Below are positions 8,551-16,779 of a stretch of DNA of 64,000 nt, piece after piece. The notes below the pieces were generated by a model, which had not been told where the DNA came from, did not search any database, and worked only from the letters and a program-made list of their open reading frames with translations. The stretch spans positions 27,046 through 91,045 of IMG/VR virus record IMGVR_UViG_3300029258_001504; one strand, given 5' to 3'. Source of the stretch: a virus. Position 1 is the stretch's first letter, and the number at the start of each line of letters is the position of its first letter. A program made the translations under genes and the position numbers.

Positions 8551-11500
8551 TTACCCCCAGTCGTCATACTCTTCCAGTTGCGGATTTTCTAGCGTATCGT
8601 CGTCTTTCTTCGGTGGTTTCGGTGCTGAATCGTCCGCTATACCGGGCTCGTTCAACCAGGGTTGTGCGCGGAAGGCGACGACGTCTTCCACTGCGATATT
8701 GACACCCAAGAAGGGGGCGGAACGTTGGATCATGCCTGATTTCTTTATCTCTGCAGGTGAGAGGGCCAGCGGATGACGTTCGAGAGTGTCTCGAATTCGA
8801 ACTTCGCTAGCGTTTCGCATGGGATTCTGTGGAGGGATGAGAACAGGCATCGCTTGGCTGAGGAGGAGCATGATGTTCTTAGTGGCTTCGTCGTAGTAAA
8901 CGCCACAGGCGTAAGAGTTGATCTCGTTACGTGTAATGCTCTGCCCCAAAAGTGTATTGACGGAAGTGTTGCGCTTCGTCTCGTAGTTGTAAAGCGCACC
9001 ATAGCGAAACATGGTGTTAAGGAGGTTGGTAGACTCGTTGATGGTTGACGCACGCTGAATCGTAGTAGCATTCTGAGAGACGAACTCACGAAAGAACGAC
9101 TGCCAGTCGTGCCCCAAGTATTTCAAAAGAGACAGCGTTCCGAAGAGCGCGGACGCGTAACGCCACTCTACAGGGAAAGGAAGCAGGGCGTTGAGCTCAA
9201 CAAACTGGGACTTGATTTCCTGGTAGTGTGTCAGGATTTCAGGAACGCGCGGGTAGAGCGCTACAGCAATTTGGCGAGCCATCTCGTGGATCCGTTCCTG
9301 TCCGAATTCTTTAAGGAGGATATTTTCTGGACTGTTGCGAGAACGAATCTTCTTCATTTCAACGATCAGAAGGCGGTTCAGGTCCTGGGGCAGTTCAGCG
9401 CCAGTAATGCCGCTCAAGATCATTGGCAGACGGTGATACGTAACCTTGTAACCCTTTCCGTCTTTTACGCCGGTGACGCGTTTGGCTTGGTCAGTTACCA
9501 GACCGCGGAGCATTTCCATGATAACCCGGGACGCTTCTGCCTTTGCACCTTCGAACTCGAACTCGTCGAGACACATGAGCCGGGAGTCGCAGTTGGTGGC
9601 TGCCATGACGCCTGCGGCAGTATAGTTGTCCATGCCTTGAGAGCACAGCACGAGCTTCAAGTTGGGTACGAAAGGTCCCCCGAAGGTTGAGAGGAGTGTA
9701 GACTTACCGGAGTGCGTCTCCCCAGTGATGAACATGAGCATCTGGCGGTCGAAAGCGTTCATGACAGGGAAGATCAGTGTCTGCGCTGCCAAGAGTGTTT
9801 TCATGATGTCGTGAGTTGCGAACTGGAATCCGATATCGAAGAAGTGTTGTAGCTCCTTGAATAGGGCATCTACGTTGATGTTCTGGGCATCCTCGAGGAC
9901 CTTTGTAGTAAGCCCTCCGGGGTACCAGGGTTCCGTGTCCTCTTGAGGGTTGATGAGGCCCAGGTCGAATAGGATACCCTCGTGTGCTGGTCCGTCGAGA
10001 TGCTTGTAGATAGGTGCTCCGTTGGAGGATCTCTCGATATGTAGAACGTCTTTGCCGCAGACAATGAACTCACGCGTACCGTCGGAGCCCTTGACAGTGT
10101 GGTATCCTTGACGCAATGTTTTCGTCGCGGTGAGATCGGGTACGCCTTGTGCCATGTCCAAACACGCTTCTTTCAGGTAGTAGCGGACATTCTGATCAGC
10201 TCGTTTACGTCCTTGACCGTCAAGCTCTTCGGGGTCGTCCATGAAAGCCGGAAAGCCTACTTCGTTGCGTATAAACTGGAGGAGATTACCCGTTGTCGGT
10301 GCGAGTTCCTGAGCGATAGACTGTTCACTGTCCAGTTTGATTTTTCGGTATTCACGTGCTCGTTTAGCGTAGAGTAACAACCACCGATTACCGCTCTCCA
10401 ACTTGGTGGCGAGGGTGGCGAAGTGGTCTTTCAAAGCGTCAGTGCACCGTAGGATGAACCCCGTTTCTGTGTCCTCGCTGGAGGCTATTTCACGTTTCAG
10501 GATGGGAACCGTGATCTCGTCATACGCGGAAGAGATCTCGTTAGCGTACTGCTCAATGTCGTGACGGTTTCGAAGACAGCTCCCAATCTGGGAAGCAATT
10601 TCCACCATCACGCGGTAGTCTTTATCGCTCAAGTTGTCGATGGCGCTCATAGCGCTCTCTGCGCACCATTGCCACGCAGGAACAAAGAATTTGCTCGGGT
10701 CTTTCCAAAGCGTGTCCTCAACTTTCTTGAGGCCATGCGTCAGTACAGCTTCGTCGAGGTCCCCACAGGGAATGAGTTCGTCCCAACCGGTGAAGACTTT
10801 GACACGTGTATCCCTGATGTGGGACATCCAGTGGTAGACAACGACATCACCCCCCGACGAACCTTTGTTCGGCGAGTCTCCGATCATGTAAGCGCCGGAG
10901 AATCCCGCTGCTTTGAAGATGGGTTCGATGTGAGCGGACCCGCCCTTCCCGCCAATCGAGAAGAGCGGAAAGTTGATGTTTCCGGTCTTCAAAGCTTGGG
11001 CCATGTACGACATGACGTCCATCTCACCTTCTGTGAGATACGCCCAGTCACTCATCGTCTTGGGGTCAAGGAGTGCCTGGTAAGGCCCCCACCCAAGTCC
11101 GAACATGCCGAGGAGATCTTCGTACTCATCCATCGGCATCGTGATGTCTTTAGGAGTGTTGTTGTTTGGTCCGCGTATCTTGAGGCGTGCAATTTCCGTA
11201 GGGGTTGCGTGGAGGGGCCACACGACCCCGCCTACGGTAAAAGGAACGCTGAAGGATTCGGACATGTAATTGATGGAGTTGTCAGTGACATCTTCAGGAG
11301 GCGTAGGTCCCCTCTTAGGATCGTTGTCCCACGCGGTTTTGAGTTTCTTGCAGTAGTCCTCCACCAAATTACCGAGCTCTATCAAGGGTGGCATGATCCC
11401 CACTGGAAGAGCATGCAGCATATCCGCAGGAACTTTTCTAGTGTTGATGAGCCAGTCGAGAGCCGGTTGTGCGAACTTGTGCGTTTTTCCAGAGGTGTCA

Positions 11501-11952
11501 GCTAGCGCGTCAATCAGCACTTGATTACATACGTGCATGATCGCTTGCTTGGTGTTCTGGTTGGTCTTTTGTGCTCGCAGCTCTTCAATGGCTTTACGAG
11601 GTAAAAAGTTCAGGTTGAAGCGCTCATTCAAGAACTGGACGGCGTCGGCATCTGTGCCGCCCATCAACATCGCGATGAGCTCTATCGGGTTGGAGGTGTA
11701 GAAGTCGCAACCAAAACACTTAGCGTAGCCCTTGGCCGTGAAGACGAAGAACGACGGCGAAGTGTCCGGATGCTTAGGGTGGGGGCACAGGGCCTTCAGC
11801 GTCGTGTCCCCCGCAAACTCTACGTTGGACCCGCGCTTGAAGTGGTTAAAGAACTCGTACCAGTCCCGAGGCGACACCGTTTCCCAGATCTTCCAGATCT
11901 GTTTGCGGGTAATGCCCCGTTTCTTACCCTTCGCTTTCCTTTCCGCAGGCAT
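8551..11952 (-). CDS. Fused DNA primase-helicase
   Basis: About 1133 residues. An N-terminal CHC2-type zinc finger (LCPHPKH, then KCFGC) recognises template, a TOPRIM domain follows (LTEGEMDVMSY, then GDSPNKGSSGGD), and the C-terminal half is an AAA+/superfamily 3-like helicase with Walker A GETHSGKST and Walker B LMCLDEFE. The order matches phage primase-helicases that unwind the fork and make RNA primers. The ATG at 11952 is preferred, with GGGAG upstream; an in-frame GTG at 12003 would add 17 residues. It ends 3 bp before the polymerase start and overlaps the end of the upstream nuclease gene, so all three are probably one operon. Confidence 0.88.
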   Translation of the reverse strand: MPAERKAKGKKRGITRKQIWKIWETVSPRDWYEFFNHFKRGSNVEFAGDTTLKALCPHPKHPDTSPSFFVFTAKGYAKCFGCDFYTSNPIELIAMLMGGTDADAVQFLNERFNLNFLPRKAIEELRAQKTNQNTKQAIMHVCNQVLIDALADTSGKTHKFAQPALDWLINTRKVPADMLHALPVGIMPPLIELGNLVEDYCKKLKTAWDNDPKRGPTPPEDVTDNSINYMSESFSVPFTVGGVVWPLHATPTEIARLKIRGPNNNTPKDITMPMDEYEDLLGMFGLGWGPYQALLDPKTMSDWAYLTEGEMDVMSYMAQALKTGNINFPLFSIGGKGGSAHIEPIFKAAGFSGAYMIGDSPNKGSSGGDVVVYHWMSHIRDTRVKVFTGWDELIPCGDLDEAVLTHGLKKVEDTLWKDPSKFFVPAWQWCAESAMSAIDNLSDKDYRVMVEIASQIGSCLRNRHDIEQYANEISSAYDEITVPILKREIASSEDTETGFILRCTDALKDHFATLATKLESGNRWLLLYAKRAREYRKIKLDSEQSIAQELAPTTGNLLQFIRNEVGFPAFMDDPEELDGQGRKRADQNVRYYLKEACLDMAQGVPDLTATKTLRQGYHTVKGSDGTREFIVCGKDVLHIERSSNGAPIYKHLDGPAHEGILFDLGLINPQEDTEPWYPGGLTTKVLEDAQNINVDALFKELQHFFDIGFQFATHDIMKTLLAAQTLIFPVMNAFDRQMLMFITGETHSGKSTLLSTFGGPFVPNLKLVLCSQGMDNYTAAGVMAATNCDSRLMCLDEFEFEGAKAEASRVIMEMLRGLVTDQAKRVTGVKDGKGYKVTYHRLPMILSGITGAELPQDLNRLLIVEMKKIRSRNSPENILLKEFGQERIHEMARQIAVALYPRVPEILTHYQEIKSQFVELNALLPFPVEWRYASALFGTLSLLKYLGHDWQSFFREFVSQNATTIQRASTINESTNLLNTMFRYGALYNYETKRNTSVNTLLGQSITRNEINSYACGVYYDEATKNIMLLLSQAMPVLIPPQNPMRNASEVRIRDTLERHPLALSPAEIKKSGMIQRSAPFLGVNIAVEDVVAFRAQPWLNEPGIADDSAPKPPKKDDDTLENPQLEEYDDWG

Positions 11953-12745
11953 TGTCGGCGTCGCTCCCTTGGCCGAACTCAGGACATGTGGACTGGTGCT
12001 CACACCACGGGCACAGGGGTCCTGGTTTGGCAGTTTCGAGGTTTTCGGATGCGGCCTGTACGGAAGCGTTCAACCACTCAATCAGTTGCTCCTGATATGG
12101 CTGAATCTCCGTCAGGTTTCTGGGTTGCTTCGAAAGCTCGATCAGGTCTTCCTTCGCCCAATGGATTCCGACGCGTCCTTGGTTGATGCGTCCCAGGGTA
12201 GCCTTCACGAGTAAGAGGTAACAATCGAACTGTCGCTCGTAGTACTTCAGATTCCGCCGTTTCCCCGTTTTGTGATCGAGGACGATTACGTGTCCTTTAT
12301 CTTTGGGGAAAAGTGCCAAGTCCACAACTCCTCGGAAGAAGACGTCTGAGGCGAAGAACTTGGTAGGCTTACCTTCCAAGGTGATGCCCATCTTCCGCTC
12401 AATCCAAGTGTCTTGGATGTTGTGGCGTTCTTGGTACCGGGTCAGTTTCTGGATGAAATTCTCAGCGGAGAATCGCATGTCTGCAACGCGGTCGAGCTCG
12501 TTGGTCGTTAGGTCGTAGGACTCTAACGCAGCATCCCTAGCCAGGTTCCACTCCCTACCGCTGATCATGAACTCCAGAATTTTATGTACCGCTTGTCCGA
12601 CCAATGCGTCGGCGTTCGGACGCCCCTTCGCACGCTTTTCTATATAGGTGTAGTAGAAACGTAGCGGACATTGCGACGCTGACTCCGCTTTGGAGTATGA
12701 CCAGGGACCGTGATCCAATACAAATTGCGACGGCTCGATTGTCAT
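11924..12745 (-). CDS. Cas4/RecB-like iron-sulfur PD-(D/E)XK nuclease
   Basis: A 273-residue nuclease. The SQCPLRFYY segment (C26) and a C-terminal cluster CPWC...C are the four cysteines that hold a 4Fe-4S cluster in Cas4, AddB and Dna2 nucleases. The catalytic core is GVVDLA (D142) followed by VLDHKTGK (D157, K159), with H54 upstream, matching the RecB motif order. Such enzymes resect DNA ends in recombination or replication. The ATG lies directly after the minus-strand terminator of the preceding gene and has no Shine-Dalgarno sequence, so expression may depend on read-through or a short leader. Confidence 0.82.
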   Translation of the reverse strand: MTIEPSQFVLDHGPWSYSKAESASQCPLRFYYTYIEKRAKGRPNADALVGQAVHKILEFMISGREWNLARDAALESYDLTTNELDRVADMRFSAENFIQKLTRYQERHNIQDTWIERKMGITLEGKPTKFFASDVFFRGVVDLALFPKDKGHVIVLDHKTGKRRNLKYYERQFDCYLLLVKATLGRINQGRVGIHWAKEDLIELSKQPRNLTEIQPYQEQLIEWLNASVQAASENLETAKPGPLCPWCEHQSTCPEFGQGSDADNACGKESEG

Positions 12746-12749
12746 GACT

Positions 12750-12781
12750 AAAAAAAGTGAGGGGGCGTTGCACCCCCTCAC
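12750..12781 (-). terminator. Rho-independent terminator just before the nuclease start
   Basis: On the minus strand a 9-bp perfect GC-rich stem (12773-12781 with 12757-12765) is followed by seven Ts. It ends only a few bases before the ATG of the nuclease gene at 12745, so it sits between two co-directional genes and would cut or attenuate expression of the replication genes downstream. Confidence 0.85.
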
Positions 12782-12794
12782 TCCTCCCCCTAGG

Positions 12795-13817
12795 TTAGAC
12801 GTTGTCTTCGAAGTCGTCGTATTCGCTAGCATCCTTGACGGCATCGCCACTCTGCGAAGTTGCGGCGTCTCCGCTGAGGGCCGCGGCGTCGTTATAGATG
12901 CGTCCCAGACCCGGGAGGATAAAGTCGTGTTCCGCCATTGCACACAGCGCAGCACAGAACTCCATCAACTCGGTAGGCATCGAATCCTCGGAAGGCTCTA
13001 CTTTCATGACGTGCCACTTGATCGAAGCGCCGCCCTTGCCCTGCCGCTCACTCGCGGTGATCTCGTAGAAGCGCTGCCACGGCACGAGGTTCTTAGCGGC
13101 GAACTTAGAGAGTTGCCGTCCGGAAGCCTCCGACGTACGCGAAAACCGGACGATGATGATATCGTCCATAGCCTTAGGCAGCATGAACGCGACAACGTCG
13201 TCGTTACAGTTTGTCTTCTCACCATCACGCCATGGGCGCTCAGGACAGGTTTCGCAAGTTCCGTACTTGGAACCCACTTCCCGGTCCATCGACGTACAGA
13301 CGGGACCGCTGCGAGGATCTTCGGGACCTGCCCACATGGTGCGTCCCTGCCACAGTGCGAGAACTGCACCCTCGAATTTCGCTCCGACATTCTGTTTGGT
13401 GGTCAAGTAGAAGTGCCCTACGCGGCAATTGTCGGGACGGTTAGGGTCGTTACCGGACCCTTGGTAGAGCCGGAGCTCTGTGAGTTGGGGTCGCGAATCC
13501 GCGAGGTAAAGTCCGGGACGGTTCGGATCCATCTTCTTCATCAAGGTGGTGATAGCGTCCTGATACTCTTCGGGAATCGTGTTGATTATGCTCACCAACT
13601 CGTTGAGAGTGGGGCGGCGAACGCGTTCGAGCTGAGTACGGAACTTGTCATAGAACCTCGGGTTCTTGACTTGCTGTACGAGATCCAAAAGGACGGGGGA
13701 TTGGATCGTCTTCTCCAGCTCTGCGCTGTCTGCTTTGACGATGTCAGTCGGCTCTTGCTTGTCGCTCATCTCTTCTTTCTCCTGTTTGGGTTCTTCTTTT
13801 TTCTTGGCTTTACTCAT
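12795..13817 (-). CDS. Probable single-stranded DNA-binding protein with zinc cluster
   Basis: A 340-residue protein with a lysine/glutamate-rich N-terminal tail, a central beta-rich region holding cysteines in CTSMD...CETCPERP...C (a probable zinc site), and an acidic C-terminal tail ending DDFEDNV. An acidic tail and one zinc site between DNA-facing segments are features of T4 gp32-like ssDNA-binding proteins, and the position at the head of the replication genes fits. No direct family match can be claimed; it could instead be a recombination mediator. A strong AAGGAGG precedes the start, and a terminator follows the gene at once. Confidence 0.5.
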   Translation of the reverse strand: MSKAKKKEEPKQEKEEMSDKQEPTDIVKADSAELEKTIQSPVLLDLVQQVKNPRFYDKFRTQLERVRRPTLNELVSIINTIPEEYQDAITTLMKKMDPNRPGLYLADSRPQLTELRLYQGSGNDPNRPDNCRVGHFYLTTKQNVGAKFEGAVLALWQGRTMWAGPEDPRSGPVCTSMDREVGSKYGTCETCPERPWRDGEKTNCNDDVVAFMLPKAMDDIIIVRFSRTSEASGRQLSKFAAKNLVPWQRFYEITASERQGKGGASIKWHVMKVEPSEDSMPTELMEFCAALCAMAEHDFILPGLGRIYNDAAALSGDAATSQSGDAVKDASEYDDFEDNV

Positions 13818-13885
13818 GAGAGGTCCTCCTTGGCGGTCTATCCACGTTATTGGATCAGTATGGACAAGTCAACTTCTATTTGGCA

Positions 13886-13893
13886 GTATCTGA
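13886..13893 (+). promoter_or_regulatory. Candidate extended -10 for the sigma gene
   Basis: A TGATATAGG element lies upstream of the sigma start in the 105-bp divergent gap; a similar TGATATAGT lies before the spike gene. No convincing -35 hexamer is seen. A minus-strand promoter for the probable SSB gene must share this gap. Confidence 0.35.
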
Positions 13894-13922
13894 TATAGGT
13901 ATTTAAGCACGGGGAGTTAAGG

Positions 13923-14975
13923 ATGGAATCGGCAAGCGCGTTTAACGATAGGACATTTAAAGCGTACTATGAAGACTTGGGAAAGCACCCGTTATTGCGT
14001 CCCAAAGAAGAGCGCGCGCTTCTTAAGCGTTACAACACGTGCCCTCATTGCGACGAGCTAATCCCTCACAAAGTTCGCAGACCTTACTGCACTGAGTGTG
14101 GCGCCAACGCTCCCGTAGAGGGTGACGAAAACGCCACGGAATACTACTTAACTCTTTGTACCGCGTGCGGGGACAAATTTGAAACTTACTATGCTCCACC
14201 TTATTGCTTGAGGTGCGGTAGAGGGCGAGATCTCGATGCTCGTGAACGTATTGTAAACGGTAATTTGCGATTCGTTGTACGCATGGCGAAGTCCATTACT
14301 AAAGACCCGTACCGAATACAACAACTCACGTCAGCGGGAAACGTCGGGCTGCTCATTGCAATCGACAAGTTCGATATCACTCAGGGGACGCGCTTCTTGA
14401 CCTACGCGGCACATTGGATCCGAAAAGAGATGTTTGATGAGATCCAAAGTAGCAGTATTGTGCACGTCCCCTCCCACAAACATAAGTCGCACCGCAGAGC
14501 GCAACGTACCACGTCGTTTATGTGCCGCCATTGCGACTATCGAGTAGATGGCGATATTACCCCTAGAAGCCTACCGCCATGCCCTTCAGGTGAGGCTCAC
14601 GACTTCCTGCCAGTGGTTGACCAGGAAGCTCTCAACATCATGGTCCCTCTCGAGAACGCCCAGGGTCGTCCGATACCTCTTACGAGTGACTCCGATATGG
14701 AGGAAGAAGTCATTGACGCTACTGTCGCAAAGATGATTCGCGACGTGCTTTCCAAGATCCCAATGCGTGCGCGTGACAAGTTTATCTTACTCCAGTACTA
14801 CAACATCCCTGAAAAAACGCGCCGAACTTCTTCGAAGAGTCTTCACCAACTTGCAGTACTCGCCGACCTGACTCCGGAACGTGTCCGGCAGATCAAGCAG
14901 CGACTACTGCAAGAGGTGAAGTTAGAGTTCCGAAGATTGTCAGTGAATGATTTGAGCGATCTCTGCGCGGAATAA
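13923..14975 (+). CDS. Sigma-70 family factor with zinc-ribbon insertions
   Basis: A 350-residue sigma factor. Residues 8-37 resemble region 1.2. Region 2 lies at about 105-172 (RERIVNGNLRFVV, TSAGNVGLL, RFLTYAAHWIRKEM), which melts the -10 element. A helix-turn-helix region 4 at about 315-345 (SLHQLAVLADLTPERVRQIK) reads the -35. Two CxxC...CxxC ribbons (C40/C43/C56/C59 and C79/C82/C95/C98) are inserted between regions 1.2 and 2, and a third cysteine cluster (C201, C204, C220) replaces much of region 3. Insertions of this kind are not typical of bacterial sigma factors. With the phage polymerase genes at 23.9-31.6 kb, it probably directs that enzyme or redirects host polymerase. Confidence 0.88.
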   Translation: MESASAFNDRTFKAYYEDLGKHPLLRPKEERALLKRYNTCPHCDELIPHKVRRPYCTECGANAPVEGDENATEYYLTLCTACGDKFETYYAPPYCLRCGRGRDLDARERIVNGNLRFVVRMAKSITKDPYRIQQLTSAGNVGLLIAIDKFDITQGTRFLTYAAHWIRKEMFDEIQSSSIVHVPSHKHKSHRRAQRTTSFMCRHCDYRVDGDITPRSLPPCPSGEAHDFLPVVDQEALNIMVPLENAQGRPIPLTSDSDMEEEVIDATVAKMIRDVLSKIPMRARDKFILLQYYNIPEKTRRTSSKSLHQLAVLADLTPERVRQIKQRLLQEVKLEFRRLSVNDLSDLCAE

Positions 14976-14977
14976 CG

Positions 14978-16054
14978 CTATTCCTTCAGACCGGAAGCCA
15001 GCTCCAGACCGTGGAGCACACCCTTCAAGAACTGCTTGGTCTTCTCTGACGTGGCGCGCGCCATGCGCTCGGAGTGACCGTTGAGGTAGGCAAGGAGCTC
15101 CGTCTTGTTCGAGGGGCGGATGTCAGCCTTACGGTCATCATAGGTCGGAACCTCGGCTTCTGGACGTCCGGGGCCCTTCTTGGGCTCTTCCGGCTTCTTC
15201 CCTGCGCCCTTCTTGCTGGAAGTGTCCTTCCCAGCGGCTTTGTCCTTGGCCTTCTGCGCCTCTTCCTTCTCCTTTTGGCGCTGCTTGTAACGGTCGAGAT
15301 ACGCTTTCGTCTTCTCGTCCGCTTCGGGGGCGCTGAGACCCTTGGTTACCATCTGTTCGAACAGGCGGAAGAAGAAAGTGGAATGTTCTTCCACATTGAC
15401 GCGGCAGAGGATGCGCGCCTGGGACATCGAGATGACGTCCTTCGCGATAGCTTTCTGTACCGCACTGTCGAGGTCGAGGAGCGACAAGTGTTGCGAAACG
15501 AACCCCTCGGAGACGCCACCTGCCCGGGCGATCTTGCGGTTATTCATACCTCCTTCGATCAACTCAGAGAACGCGTTGGCGATCTCCATAGGGTTGTGAC
15601 CTTCCCGGTTGATGTTTGCCACCAGGGACTTGGTGTAGGCTTCGGTCTCATCGCCCGCGGTGAACGTAACGAACGCATTTTTGATTTTCGCGTCTTGGAG
15701 CGCCATGTAACGCCGCCGCCCATCCACGAGGACATATTTCCCCTTCTTGGTGGGGTGAGGCTGCACGACCATGGCGACGATTTGCCCGATGGTCTTGAGC
15801 GACGTGGTCAATGACCCGAGGTTACCGGGCTTGTCCCGGTTCCACTTGTCCGGGAGCTCGATGTCAGTGAGCTTCACAACGAAGTTGTTCTCCGCTACCG
15901 GCTCTTCCTTCTTGACAGGGGCTTTCTTCTTCGGAGCTTTACGCTCAGTCTTCTCTGGTGCCTTGGCGTCAGTCACGTTTTTCTCCTTCTGGTTTTTTGA
16001 CTCTTGGGTGTCGGCAGACACCGGGGTGTCTTTGTTCTCTTGTTTTTCGGTCAT
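14978..16054 (-). CDS. ParB/Spo0J-like DNA-binding protein
   Basis: A 358-residue protein. A lysine-rich disordered N-terminus (1-60) leads into a ParB N-terminal domain with LVDGRRRYMAL, matching the conserved box of ParB proteins, then a helix-turn-helix (NNRKIARAGGVSEGFVSQHLSLL). The C-terminal part is a highly charged linker plus a short helical domain. ParB proteins bind centromere-like sites and many act as CTP switches; phage copies may act in partition, replication or regulation. No ParA ATPase gene is present in this window. CGGAG precedes the ATG. Confidence 0.85.
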   Translation of the reverse strand: MTEKQENKDTPVSADTQESKNQKEKNVTDAKAPEKTERKAPKKKAPVKKEEPVAENNFVVKLTDIELPDKWNRDKPGNLGSLTTSLKTIGQIVAMVVQPHPTKKGKYVLVDGRRRYMALQDAKIKNAFVTFTAGDETEAYTKSLVANINREGHNPMEIANAFSELIEGGMNNRKIARAGGVSEGFVSQHLSLLDLDSAVQKAIAKDVISMSQARILCRVNVEEHSTFFFRLFEQMVTKGLSAPEADEKTKAYLDRYKQRQKEKEEAQKAKDKAAGKDTSSKKGAGKKPEEPKKGPGRPEAEVPTYDDRKADIRPSNKTELLAYLNGHSERMARATSEKTKQFLKGVLHGLELASGLKE

Positions 16055-16080
16055 TGGCGGTCACTCCGTGGAGCTAGAGA

Positions 16081-16368
16081 CTAATCGAACGCTAGCTCCT
16101 CGAGAAGGGCCTGCTTGCTGATATTACGCAGGCTCAGTTCGTCGGGGGGTACGCCCTCCAGCACCTCACCAAGGGTGTGGAAGAGCTCTACTGATTGTGG
16201 AAAGAGGCTCTCGTCACTGTTGTACGCGACGAAGTAAAGGGCCCGAATGATCCTCAGCTTTTGGGCGACGGAGGTTCGGTCGACTCGAAGGGTCGACTTC
16301 CGCACTGCGGACAGACCAGCACGCCGGTTTCGCTTCTGTCTCGAAGTCGTTTTCCGCACTGAGGGCAT
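16081..16368 (-). CDS. Small unknown protein, start uncertain
   Basis: An open frame of up to 95 codons. The C-terminal 60 residues look like a real soluble domain (RALYFVAYNSDESLFPQ and onward), but the N-terminal part overlaps a zinc-ribbon gene in another frame and looks like its shadow. Translation may begin lower down, by re-initiation around 16254 where the upstream gene stops. Function unknown. Confidence 0.5.
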   Translation of the reverse strand: MPSVRKTTSRQKRNRRAGLSAVRKSTLRVDRTSVAQKLRIIRALYFVAYNSDESLFPQSVELFHTLGEVLEGVPPDELSLRNISKQALLEELAFD

Positions 16369-16430
16369 TTGGACTCGATTTCGTTAGCGGTTTTTTGCTC
16401 GGGCTCCTGGTCTACTCCGTATTTCTCCAT
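16254..16430 (-). CDS. Small zinc-ribbon protein
   Basis: A 58-residue protein with two CPQCG knuckles about 18 residues apart, a classic zinc ribbon. The ATG overlaps the stop of the upstream gene (an ATGATG context gives two possible starts, 16433 or 16430), with AAGGA just upstream. It overlaps the next minus gene by about 115 bp in a different frame, so one of the two starts is misplaced; the zinc ribbon is the better supported reading. Likely nucleic-acid or protein binding; no specific role is visible. Confidence 0.65.
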   Translation of the reverse strand: MEKYGVDQEPEQKTANEIESKCPQCGKRLRDRSETGVLVCPQCGSRPFESTEPPSPKS

Positions 16431-16774
16431 CATTCCTTACTCTTAGAAGGGCCCTTAGCCTGTCGGTAGATGTCATCTACCAGAGCCTGGACGCGCTTCA
16501 AGCAGCCGCTCTTGTTCCGCTTCTTGGTCTCATCAGGGCCGCACAGCTTGGTGAGCGCCTTGACATCGAAGCGGTACTCTCCGTTGTCGTCTTGCACACG
16601 GACGAGCGTGATGATTTCGGGGAGAGGGTCCTCGAGGTTATCGGCGAATTGCCGAAACTTCTCGATGATCTCATTGACAGAGGCTTCCTCCTCGATCTTG
16701 AGTTTCATCAACTCGGGGTCAGCGGGAACCTTAACGGACTTCCCACACCTGCTGCAGACTTCGTTCAGTTCCAT
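16430..16774 (-). CDS. Unknown protein with N-terminal CxxC
   Basis: A 114-residue protein. The ATG at 16774 is chosen because GGAG lies 8 nt upstream; a GTG at 16783 overlapping the amidase stop is an alternative. It begins with VCSRCGKSVKV, a half zinc knuckle, followed by an acidic helical region; C-terminal cysteines could complete a metal site. It lies between the amidase and the zinc-ribbon gene with overlaps on both sides, so it is co-transcribed. Function unknown. Confidence 0.65.
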   Translation of the reverse strand: MELNEVCSRCGKSVKVPADPELMKLKIEEEASVNEIIEKFRQFADNLEDPLPEIITLVRVQDDNGEYRFDVKALTKLCGPDETKKRNKSGCLKRVQALVDDIYRQAKGPSKSKE

Positions 16775-16779
16775 GGCGG

